Positions 7,285 to 13,002 of a stretch of 13,002 nt of DNA are shown one piece after another. This stretch comes from Nitrospirota bacterium. Its GTDB lineage: Bacteria; Nitrospirota_A; Leptospirillia; Leptospirillales; Leptospirillaceae. A model generated the notes under the pieces. That model searched no databases. It worked only from the letters and a program-made list of their open reading frames with translations, and was not told the origin of the DNA. Location of the stretch: NCBI GenBank assembly GCA_021838765.1, contig JAKCCY010000078.1, positions 1 to 13,002 on the forward strand, in the 5' to 3' direction. The stretch's first letter is position 1; every line of letters begins with the position of its first letter. Both the position numbers and the translations under genes were made by a program.

Positions 7285-8085
7285 TCAGGGGATTGTCGTG
7301 TTGCCTGGTGACTTCAGGGGGCCGGAAAACTCCGAAATGACCGGCGTGTGGTCCGAAGGACGCTCGCTTTTTCTGGGCGCCGGATCGATAAAGGAGCGAC
7401 GGTGAACCTCCTTAAGCGGGGCTGAAGCCAGGACAAGGTCGATTCTGAGGCCTTTATTTTGCCGGAACATCCCTTGCCGGTAGTCCCACCAACTGTATTG
7501 GCGCACCTCGGGGTTATCCTGCCTGAAGCAATCTGAAAACCCAAGATCGAAAATCCGTTGCAGGTGATCCCGCTCGTCTTTCGAACAGAAAATCTGGTCC
7601 CTCATCCCATCCGGATCCCAAAGGTCGAGATCGGTCGGGGCGATGTTGAAGTCCCCGGTGACAATGACCGGATGATCTTTGGGGTGAAGCGTTTCAAGGT
7701 ATTTCGTGAGGGCTGCGAGCCATTCCATTTTATACAGGAACTTCTCCGTTCCAAGGTCCTGTCCGTTTGGAATATAGCAGTTGACCACCCGTATTCCGCC
7801 GATGTCGGCGGAAACAACGCGTTTCTGGTGGTCATCGTATCCGGGAATATCATAGACAGGATCCTTGACCGGATGTTTTGAAAGAATCGCAACGCCATTA
7901 TAGGTTTTTTGACCATTATAAAGACTGTTGTAGCCCATTTCCGTAAAAACGGAATGGGGAAAGTCCTCATTGGTCGTTTTGGTCTCCTGAAGGCACAGGC
8001 AATCGGGACTGTTGTCCACAAGCCAATGTTGGACCTGTTCAAGGCGTACCTTCAAGGAGTTGACGTTCCAGGTTGCAAGTTTCAT
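7285..8085 (-). CDS. xthA: Exodeoxyribonuclease III
   Basis: This 266-residue member of the exonuclease III/AP endonuclease (EEP) family cleaves 5' of abasic sites and degrades duplex DNA 3' to 5' in base excision repair. The length is close to that of E. coli Xth (268). Metal and catalytic residues are all visible: Asn7 (TWNVNSL), Glu34 (LQETK), Tyr104, Asp145 and Asn147 (TGDFNIAP), Asp216 (LRIDLVLA), and Asp245-His246 (PSDHTPV). ATG 8085 gives the standard MKLATWNVNS beginning; the in-frame ATG at 8130 would overlap the upstream gene. There is no clear Shine-Dalgarno sequence. The start is 13 bases after the stop of the ChaC-like gene, so translational coupling is likely. An AlkD-like glycosylase gene about 3.8 kb away makes abasic sites, the substrate class of this enzyme. 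Confidence 0.96.
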   Translation of the reverse strand: MKLATWNVNSLKVRLEQVQHWLVDNSPDCLCLQETKTTNEDFPHSVFTEMGYNSLYNGQKTYNGVAILSKHPVKDPVYDIPGYDDHQKRVVSADIGGIRVVNCYIPNGQDLGTEKFLYKMEWLAALTKYLETLHPKDHPVIVTGDFNIAPTDLDLWDPDGMRDQIFCSKDERDHLQRIFDLGFSDCFRQDNPEVRQYSWWDYRQGMFRQNKGLRIDLVLASAPLKEVHRRSFIDPAPRKSERPSDHTPVISEFSGPLKSPGNTTIP

Positions 8086-8098
8086 GGATATCGCAGGG

Positions 8099-8641
8099 CT
8101 ACATGGGTGTTCGGTGGTTGTTGCCCGCAAGCCCGTGCCACTTCATGACACTCATGACCGCATCGACCGCCAGATCTGAAACGGCCAGTTCCTGGAATTT
8201 TTCCGCAAGATAGATGATCCATTCAACCCCTGTTCCATTGGGACCGAATCCCTGCTTGGCAATCTTGATGATCTCCTGAGGAACCATTTTCCCGATATAG
8301 TCCGGATGGCTCCTGTTCGAAAGGAAGTAGTACCCGTCTTCGGAGAGTTCGTTATTAATGATCATGGGACCTTCCTTCAGGGTGAAATACTCCCCGTATC
8401 TCCCCTTGATCTTTTCAATGATCTCGTCTTCCTCGTCCTCATCGAGCAGGTAGGCATATCCCCGACAGTCGCCGGAGGTTTCAAATCCCAGTCCCGGGGA
8501 AGGGTTGGTCGGATTTCCCCAGCGATCGGTCATCATATAGTTGAAGGAACGGTGATGTTCTTCAAGAAGGGCTTTTTTCCGCTCTTCAAACGGGTAGGGA
8601 AAGTCCCACATCAGTTCGTCAAAGGTAAAGATCCAGGCCAT
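8099..8641 (-). CDS. Divergent ChaC-family (gamma-glutamylcyclotransferase-like) protein, probably altered active site
   Basis: This 180-residue protein aligns by eye with ChaC/CHAC2 along its whole length. The N-terminus WIF--LMWDFPYPFEER corresponds to the ChaC pattern WVFGYGSLMW and P-F-Y-ER. HHRSF, RWGNPTNPSPGLGF and GDCRGYAYLL match the HR-F, RG-P--PG--LGL and C-GVAY blocks. HPDYIGKMVPQEI and GPNGTGVEWIIYLAEK match the C-terminal HPDYLG and GPSGxNxEYL blocks. ChaC enzymes split glutathione into 5-oxoproline and Cys-Gly. Here the substrate-binding loop YGSL is replaced by FDEL (7-10), and the catalytic Glu of the R-E motif appears as Tyr82 (GRYGEY). Loss or change of activity is therefore likely. 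ATG 8641 has AAGGA about 10 bases upstream and gives the family N-terminus; the open frame continues to 9067 only as an antisense shadow of panB. It is probably cotranscribed with xthA (13-base gap). Confidence 0.8.
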   Translation of the reverse strand: MAWIFTFDELMWDFPYPFEERKKALLEEHHRSFNYMMTDRWGNPTNPSPGLGFETSGDCRGYAYLLDEDEEDEIIEKIKGRYGEYFTLKEGPMIINNELSEDGYYFLSNRSHPDYIGKMVPQEIIKIAKQGFGPNGTGVEWIIYLAEKFQELAVSDLAVDAVMSVMKWHGLAGNNHRTPM

Positions 8642-8756
8642 GGGGGTGGGTTCCTTTCTTTTTATGGAACGATACAGGGTATCGCCCGGGGCATCTTTTG
8701 ACCAAGAGTCGGTCCCATTCTGGCATGATTTTGATTCGTCGTCACCTCCTGCCTTG
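8642..8756 (-). promoter_or_regulatory. 115-base gap between panB and the ChaC-like gene
   Basis: On the minus strand this gap begins with AGGAGGTGA (8742-8750), an excellent ribosome-binding sequence. The nearest ATG, at 8726, is 17 bases further, too far for normal use. That ATG would open a 35-residue frame ending at 8619, inside the ChaC-like gene. Further on is a small hairpin, CGATAC-CCT-GTATCG (about 8668-8682), not followed by a T run, so it is a poor terminator. The AAGGA before the ChaC-like ATG closes the gap. No clear promoter is seen. Confidence 0.3.
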
Positions 8757-9602
8757 CTATTCCTTCCTGGGGAGGATCTCTCCTGGAGGAATGGCTGTTT
8801 CCGGGTAGGACTCTTCCGGTGAAGGGAAAGAGTGGTTCCTGACCGATTCCGAAAAAGCCAGAACAGCCTTTCTGGCTTCAAGGCCGACCGATCCGAAGGG
8901 CCGGACAAATCGGGGAAGGGGGCGGTCAGACCAGCCGACAAGGTCGTGGAAGACCAGAACTTGCCCGTCAACATGGATCCCGGCTCCGATTCCGATGGTG
9001 GGGATGGAGAGACGGGAGGTGATCGCCCTTGCCACATCGGGGGGGATCCCTTCAAGAACGATGGCAAAGGCTCCGGCCTGTTCGATCGCTACCGCATCCG
9101 CGATGACCTGCCTCGCTCCCTGCAGATCCTTGCCCTGAACCTTGTATCCTCCGGTCATGTTGATCGACTGGGGCTTCAATCCCACATGGCCCATGACCGG
9201 TATCATGGCCCTGGTCATCGCCCTCACCAGGGAGGAAATTTCGGCACCCCCCTCAAGTTTGACGCCATTGGCCCCACCTTCCTTGATCATTTTCCCGGCA
9301 TTGGTGATCGCCTCTTTTTGAGAGGTGTTGTAGGAAAGAAATGGCATGTCTGTCACCAGAAAGGGGCCGTCGAGCCCCCGCCGGACGCAGCGGGTATGGT
9401 AGAGCATCTCTTCGACTGTAACCGGCAGGGTCGAATCATGACCCTGCACAATATTCCCGAGAGAGTCTCCAACGAGAGCAATATCGATTTCCGCTCCCGA
9501 AAGAAGCCTGGCCTCCATTGCGTCGTAGGCTGTCACCATCGTAATGGAGGGACCTTCTGTTTTGCGACGCAGGATTTCCGTGATGGTCAGCCGGCTGGAC
9601 AT
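8757..9602 (-). CDS. panB: 3-methyl-2-oxobutanoate hydroxymethyltransferase (ketopantoate hydroxymethyltransferase)
   Basis: PanB (281 residues) transfers a hydroxymethyl group from 5,10-methylene-THF to 2-oxoisovalerate, the first committed step of pantothenate and CoA synthesis, in the cytoplasm. Expected residues are present: metal ligands Asp46 (VGDSLG), Asp85 (VTDMPF) and Glu117 with Lys115 (VKLEGG), His139 (GHVGL) and the catalytic Glu184 (VLEGIP). TAYDA near the N-terminus and IGIGAG later are also typical. Its ATG follows the metF stop by 7 bases, with only a weak Shine-Dalgarno sequence, so translational coupling to metF is likely. Its cosubstrate is the product of the neighbouring FolD. 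No panC or panD is in the window. The last 30 or so residues are Pro/Glu-rich and variable, as is common. Confidence 0.97.
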   Translation of the reverse strand: MSSRLTITEILRRKTEGPSITMVTAYDAMEARLLSGAEIDIALVGDSLGNIVQGHDSTLPVTVEEMLYHTRCVRRGLDGPFLVTDMPFLSYNTSQKEAITNAGKMIKEGGANGVKLEGGAEISSLVRAMTRAMIPVMGHVGLKPQSINMTGGYKVQGKDLQGARQVIADAVAIEQAGAFAIVLEGIPPDVARAITSRLSIPTIGIGAGIHVDGQVLVFHDLVGWSDRPLPRFVRPFGSVGLEARKAVLAFSESVRNHSFPSPEESYPETAIPPGEILPRKE

Positions 9603-9609
9603 CTTTGAG

Positions 9610-10479
9610 TCAGCACTCTGCCAGGTCGAGAATCCTCGGAATGGTCTCCTCGGCCCCGACAGTCATGATATGGACTCCATGGACCATGGGCCGGATTGCC
9701 CTGATGGTCTCGGCTGCGATTTCAATGCCCACATCGAGCGCTCCTCCCTGGGGTGCCCTCTCAAGCCTGGCGATCAGTTCCTTGGGAACGGTGATCCCGG
9801 GAACCTTCTCGTTCAAATAATTGGCCATTCTGGCGGACTTGAGAAGGATGATCCCGGCGAGAACAGGGACTCTGAAAGGGGAGGCAAACACCATGAATCG
9901 TTCCATTGTTTTCGGTGAAAAAACCGCCTGGGTCTGGAAAAAACGGGCGCCTGCCGAAAATTTTTCCTCGAACTTTCGGGTTTCCGCATCGAAATCTCCT
10001 TCGGGAGAGGTTGCCGCACCGGGGAGAATGTCTGTCGGTCCCGAGAGATCCTTTCCGGAAAGATCGGTCCCGCCGTTGAGAAGGGTTATGGCCCGGATGA
10101 GTTCCGGAGTCGGAAGATCAAAGACGGGTTTGGCCTCCGGATGATCCCCGAGGGTCGGAGGGTCTCCGGAGAGACAGAGTGCTTGCCGGATCCCGAGGGA
10201 GGACATGCCAAGGATGTCCGACTGGATAGCCAGACGGTTCCGGTCCCGAAGGGTGATCTGGACAATGGGGTCGATCCCGATGGACTGGAGATGGACTCCC
10301 ATGGCGAGGGGACACATTCTCATGACTCCGGTCTGGTTGTCCGTGATGTTGAGGCCATGAACCCGGCCCTTAAGGGCCACGAGTCGCTCAAGCAAGGGGG
10401 CGACAAGGGTCCCCTTTGGAGGGGAGCATTCCCCTGTGATCATGAATGAATGGGCTGTGAGCGCTTCTCTGAAGGTCAT
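9610..10479 (-). CDS. metF: 5,10-methylenetetrahydrofolate reductase
   Basis: This 289-residue protein of the MTHFR family, an FAD-dependent TIM barrel, reduces 5,10-methylene-THF to 5-methyl-THF for methionine synthesis. E. coli MetF has 296 residues. The N-terminal ITGECSPPKG carries the conserved acidic residue Glu17 (equivalent to Glu28 of E. coli MetF). LCLSGDPP carries Asp106 of the flavin-contacting loop, and FFQTQAVF (180-187) the conserved Gln region. The sequence is of the short type widespread outside enterobacteria (GECSPPKG rather than the FEFFPP form). The last residues, HIMTVGAEETIPRIL, are typical of that type. The start has GGAG 6 bases upstream, and the gene lies 16 bases after folD and 7 bases before panB, so an operon is likely. 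The electron donor (NADH or a partner protein) cannot be told from sequence. Confidence 0.9.
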   Translation of the reverse strand: MTFREALTAHSFMITGECSPPKGTLVAPLLERLVALKGRVHGLNITDNQTGVMRMCPLAMGVHLQSIGIDPIVQITLRDRNRLAIQSDILGMSSLGIRQALCLSGDPPTLGDHPEAKPVFDLPTPELIRAITLLNGGTDLSGKDLSGPTDILPGAATSPEGDFDAETRKFEEKFSAGARFFQTQAVFSPKTMERFMVFASPFRVPVLAGIILLKSARMANYLNEKVPGITVPKELIARLERAPQGGALDVGIEIAAETIRAIRPMVHGVHIMTVGAEETIPRILDLAEC

Positions 10480-10495
10480 TGGGTTCTCCGTGTGA

Positions 10496-11353
10496 TCAGG
10501 ATAGGTGATTTCGTTTTTTATAGGCTTTCAGCGTGTTTTCAAGAAGTGTTGCGATGGTCATCGGGCCAACGCCTCCGGGAACCGGGGTGATCGCTGATGC
10601 GATTGGTTCCACACTGTCAAAATCGACATCTCCCACAAGTTTTCCCTTGTCATTTCGGGAGATCCCGACATCAATCACCACCGCGCCCTTTTTCACGAAA
10701 TCTTTTGTGATCATGAGGGGTTTCCCGAGCGCGGCGACCAGTATGTCGGCCTGTCGTGTCTCCTCCGACAGATTGGCTGTTTTACTGTGGCAGATGGTGA
10801 CAGTGGCATCGGCGGCCAGCAGGAGAAGGGCCATCGGTTTTCCCACAATCAAGCTCCTGCCGAGAACGACTGCCTTCTTTCCCTTTACAGGGATACCGTA
10901 TCGGGAAAGAAGCGTCATGACGCCTGTGGGGGTGCAAGGGACCAGTGTGTCTTCTCCGATCACAAGTCGACCGACGTTGATGGGATGAAATCCGTCGACA
11001 TCCTTTTCGGGGTCGATCCTGAGAAGAATGTCATCTTTCGGAATATGGGGGGGGAGGGGAAGTTGAACGAGAATCCCGTCAATCCTGGGATCGGCATTCA
11101 GCTTGTCGACCCACTCCATCACCGTTTCCCTGGTGGTATCATGGGGCAGGTTGATTTCGGGAGCATGGATCCCCGCTTCCTTGCAGGCATTTCTTTTGTT
11201 TTTCACGTAGGCATGGCTTGCAGGATCATCTCCGACAAGGATGACTCCGAGGCCAGGAGGACGTCCGGCTAAGGGTGCAAGCTTCCTGATCTCTTCTGTC
11301 TGTTCTGCCCGCAATGTAGCGGCAAGCTCTTTTCCATTCAAAATGGTCGCCAA
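10496..11353 (-). CDS. folD: Bifunctional methylene-THF dehydrogenase / methenyl-THF cyclohydrolase
   Basis: FolD interconverts 5,10-methylene-, 5,10-methenyl- and 10-formyl-THF with NADP(H). From TTG 11353 it has 285 residues (E. coli 288). Key residues are Tyr49 and Lys53 (AYVKNKRNA), Gln97 (VQLPLP) and Asp120 (KDVDGFHP). The dinucleotide site is VVLGRSLIVGKP, followed by CHSKT and the C-terminal signature TPVPGGVGPMT. These catalytic positions are each exactly one less than in E. coli FolD (50, 54, 98, 121), which supports the TTG start, as does GGGAG 5 bases upstream of it. ATG 11425 would add 24 residues and has no good Shine-Dalgarno sequence. The frame stays open to 11815 without FolD-like sequence. 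It is the first gene of the folD-metF-panB run and supplies the methylene-THF used by both partners. Confidence 0.95.
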   Translation of the reverse strand: MATILNGKELAATLRAEQTEEIRKLAPLAGRPPGLGVILVGDDPASHAYVKNKRNACKEAGIHAPEINLPHDTTRETVMEWVDKLNADPRIDGILVQLPLPPHIPKDDILLRIDPEKDVDGFHPINVGRLVIGEDTLVPCTPTGVMTLLSRYGIPVKGKKAVVLGRSLIVGKPMALLLLAADATVTICHSKTANLSEETRQADILVAALGKPLMITKDFVKKGAVVIDVGISRNDKGKLVGDVDFDSVEPIASAITPVPGGVGPMTIATLLENTLKAYKKRNHLS

Positions 11354-11739
11354 TGGATCTCCCGAAAGAGGTTTGAGAGGATTGTTGATGGGATGATCTT
11401 TTTGATCCACTTTTTTCAGGACCATCAGACATGCCCATCTTATCGATATGAGGGATGGCAGATGAACTCTCCAGCCCCCAAGCGTTTTGCGGCTTATGGA
11501 GGGGGTTCCGGTCTCGCGAGCGGAAGTTCCTGTTTCTCCGGGACGTGCGCGAATGATGTTTCCTTCCGGGTCTTTTTTCTCCCCCAGCAGCCATTTCCGA
11601 TCGTTCCGGCCTTGAGCCTTCTGGTGGAGATATTGACGTCGCAGACGCCACAGAGACCCCGTGGTGATCTCTGCCATGATATGGAAAAGATAACAGAAAA
11701 ATAGGTCGTTCGCTAACCCCAGACCCATCCGATAGGCTG

Positions 11740-11786
11740 TGAGTCTGAAACGGGGTTCGCGATTCCGCTGGCAAATGAGCCTGAAA
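11740..11786 (+). repeat. Pair of direct repeats TGAGYCTGAAA upstream of the AlkD-like gene
   Basis: TGAGTCTGAAA at 11740-11750 and TGAGCCTGAAA at 11776-11786 differ at one base, with starts 36 bases apart. The second copy contains the CTGAAA of the putative -35 box. They could be regulator-binding sites, but the spacing is not a whole number of helical turns and chance is possible. Confidence 0.3.
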
Positions 11787-11809
11787 GCGATCGAATCGTT
11801 CATGATAAC
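11781..11809 (+). promoter_or_regulatory. Weak sigma-70-type promoter candidate for the AlkD-like gene
   Basis: CTGAAA (11781-11786) and GATAAC (11804-11809) are separated by 17 bases, each matching the consensus hexamers at four of six positions. The pair lies 32 bases before the ATG at 11842, leaving a short leader with a strong ribosome-binding site. This is a by-eye candidate only. Confidence 0.25.
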
Positions 11810-11841
11810 AGCCATCTTTGATCGGATTGGAGGAACAGCCT

Positions 11842-12540
11842 ATGGAAAACCCTACAGAAAAAATCCTGAAGGAATTGCTGGCACATCGTGATGACGGTGT
11901 TGCCGCCGTTCATTCCGGATGGAGAAAGTCCGGCTCCCCCGGGCAATATCTGGGGGTCAAAAAAGCCGTTCGTCGCAGGATTGCAAAACAATATCGGGGG
12001 CTGTCCGTTTCTGCGATCTCCGAGCTCTTTTCCTCGAATGTATTGGATCTTCGATCGGTTGGGGCGTTGATCCTTCTGGAAACATTCAGGAAGGTCGACG
12101 CCCGGGAACAGGAACGGATCTTCAGGGAGTTTCTGGATTATCGCCATCTGATCGATGACTGGGAACTTGTAGATGACCTTTCTCCTGTTTTGATCGGCAC
12201 CATTTCGAACGGAGCGATGACCCCCGAGCTCGAGCTTCTCGCCACAAGTTCCCGGATGTGGGACAGGAGAATGGCGATGGTCTCAACGTTGTGGTCGGTG
12301 AGGAAAGGAGATCTCGATCTGCCATACCATCTTTCCCGGATGCTTTCGGGGGATCCGGAAATCTTGGTCCGGAAAGCCATCGGATGGGTTCTTCGAGAGG
12401 CGGGGAAAAAGGATCCCGAGCGATTGAGGAGGTTTCTCCGGGAGCAGGGGAAATTCCTCTCCCGAACGACCATGGGCGTTGCAGTCGAACGGTTCGGGAA
12501 GGAGGAGCGGAAGCTTTTCAGACAGGACTGCGGGAACTAG
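11842..12540 (+). CDS. alkD: AlkD-like DNA alkylation repair glycosylase (HEAT-like repeats)
   Basis: This 232-residue, largely helical protein belongs to the AlkD family, which removes cationic alkylated purines (3-methyladenine, 7-methylguanine) without flipping the base. Residues corresponding to the AlkD DNA-lesion cleft are seen. Trp107 and Asp111 lie in DDWELVDD (Trp109/Asp113 in Bacillus cereus AlkD), Arg142-Arg143 in MWDRRMAM (Arg148), and Trp182 in KAIGWVLRE (Trp187). Paired helices such as VGALILLETF and RMAMVSTLWS fit the HEAT-like fold. The start ATG 11842 has GGAGGAA with a 6-base spacer; an in-frame ATG at 11818 lacks this. It stands alone on the plus strand, divergent from folD and convergent with folE (9 bases between stops). 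Abasic sites it makes would be handled by exonuclease III, encoded nearby. Confidence 0.9.
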   Translation: MENPTEKILKELLAHRDDGVAAVHSGWRKSGSPGQYLGVKKAVRRRIAKQYRGLSVSAISELFSSNVLDLRSVGALILLETFRKVDAREQERIFREFLDYRHLIDDWELVDDLSPVLIGTISNGAMTPELELLATSSRMWDRRMAMVSTLWSVRKGDLDLPYHLSRMLSGDPEILVRKAIGWVLREAGKKDPERLRRFLREQGKFLSRTTMGVAVERFGKEERKLFRQDCGN

Positions 12541-12549
12541 CCCTTGCCC

Positions 12550-13002
12550 TCAGCCATGATTTTTCATTGAGATCAGCGAGAGAAACTCCTGTCGGGTCTT
12601 GGCGTTTTTCCGGAAAATCCCCCTCACGGCGGATGTAACCACCGGAACACCCGGTTTTTTGATCCCCCGCATGGACAGGCACAGGTGCTCGGCCTCGAGG
12701 ACAACCATCACCCCCTGGGGGGAGAGTCCTTCCATAATGCCATCCGCGACTTCTGCGGTGAGTCGCTCCTGGATCTGGGGGCGCCTCGCGAAGATGTCGA
12801 GAAGTCTTGCAAGGGATGAAAGCCCCGTCATCCGTCCTTCTTTGGGGATGTAGGCAATATGTCCCTTCCCGAAAAAGGGAAGGAAGTGATGCTCGCACAT
12901 GGAGTGAAAGGGGATCCCTGCCAGAGCGACCATTTCGTCAAAATCCTCCCCCTTGATTGGCCGGAGGATTTCTGTAGGGTTTTCATGGATTCCGCCCAGG
13001 AT
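12550..13002 (-). CDS. folE: GTP cyclohydrolase I, C-terminal part (runs off the window)
   Basis: The last 150 residues of FolE are present; the N-terminus lies beyond the right edge. The frame is open through base 13002 and already matches the family at the edge (GGIHENPTEILRP). FolE converts GTP to 7,8-dihydroneopterin triphosphate, the first step of folate synthesis, as a decamer. Zinc ligands and catalytic histidines are present: Cys and two His in SMCEHHFLPF, and His and Cys in EAEHLCLSMRG. FGKGHIAYIP and GLSSLARLLDIFARRPQIQE are the usual core. An internal ATG at 12933 is not the start, because conserved sequence continues upstream of it. The stop is 9 bases from the convergent AlkD-like stop, leaving no room for a separate terminator. 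Confidence 0.96.
   Translation of the reverse strand: MLGGIHENPTEILRPIKGEDFDEMVALAGIPFHSMCEHHFLPFFGKGHIAYIPKEGRMTGLSSLARLLDIFARRPQIQERLTAEVADGIMEGLSPQGVMVVLEAEHLCLSMRGIKKPGVPVVTSAVRGIFRKNAKTRQEFLSLISMKNHG

Larger units (their letters stand above)
11354..11841. promoter_or_regulatory. Divergent intergenic region between folD and the AlkD-like gene
   Basis: These 488 bases have no gene I can support. They must hold the promoters of folD (leftward) and the alkylation-repair gene (rightward). The folD frame is open throughout up to ATG 11815, but the translation resembles no FolD extension. A plus-strand ORF (11393-11704) is equally featureless. The right part contains two near-identical TGAGYCTGAAA repeats and a weak rightward promoter candidate. 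I found no tRNA or recognisable riboswitch. Confidence 0.35.

Noticed and set aside
8668..8682. Hairpin CGATAC-CCT-GTATCG as a terminator after panB
   Set aside because: The stem is only 6 bp and no T run follows on the minus strand.
8642..9067. N-terminal 142-residue extension of the ChaC-like ORF
   Set aside because: Most of it is antisense to panB and Pro/Ser/Arg-rich; the ChaC-like protein begins at 8641 with its own ribosome-binding site.
11393..11704. 103-residue plus-strand ORF in the folD upstream region
   Set aside because: No ribosome-binding site, recognisable motif or protein-like composition was seen; it partly overlaps folD antisense.
11745..11790. Possible tRNA-like T-loop (GGTTCGCGATTCC)
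   Set aside because: The flanking bases do not pair to form a T stem, and no anticodon or acceptor arms can be folded.

Overview
The window comes from a Gram-negative bacterium of moderately high GC content. Evidence for this includes a predicted outer-membrane lipoprotein, a large modular c-di-GMP signalling protein and tightly packed genes. The overall style (DUF3443/DUF2844 pair, CheB-CheR-PAS-GGDEF-EAL fusion, folate genes of non-enterobacterial type) recalls acidophilic iron oxidisers such as Leptospirillum (Nitrospirota). That assignment is only an impression from protein style; no marker gene is present.

Layout. (1) 122-5257, plus strand: one giant sensory protein of 1711 residues joining CheB methylesterase, CheR methyltransferase, an Asn/Leu coiled coil, PAS and GAF-like sensor modules, a GGDEF diguanylate cyclase and an EAL phosphodiesterase domain. 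(2) 5254-7146, minus strand: a two-gene unit of a DUF3443 lipoprotein followed by a DUF2844 exported protein. Its last stop codon interlocks with that of the giant gene at a CTAG. (3) 7285-11353, minus strand: a run folD - metF - panB - ChaC-like protein - xthA, with gaps of 16, 7, 115 and 13 bases. (4) 11354-11841: a gap of about 490 bases without a supported gene, lying between divergent starts. (5) 11842-12540, plus strand: an AlkD-like DNA glycosylase. (6) 12550 to the window edge, minus strand: the C-terminal part of folE.

How the genes fit together. FolE starts pterin/folate synthesis, FolD makes and interconverts 5,10-methylene-THF, MetF reduces it to 5-methyl-THF, and PanB uses it as hydroxymethyl donor for pantothenate. 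The right half is therefore a one-carbon (folate) neighbourhood, interleaved with two DNA repair genes (AlkD-like, exonuclease III). The left half concerns signalling and the cell envelope.

The most interesting points are: the ChaC-family protein has lost its substrate loop and catalytic Glu; the DUF3443 lipoprotein carries the full layout of a pepsin-type aspartic protease; and the giant signalling protein lacks the usual PAS-to-GGDEF helical linker and has a Pro in place of a conserved EAL-domain Asp. I saw no tRNA, rRNA, CRISPR array, insertion sequence or phage gene.
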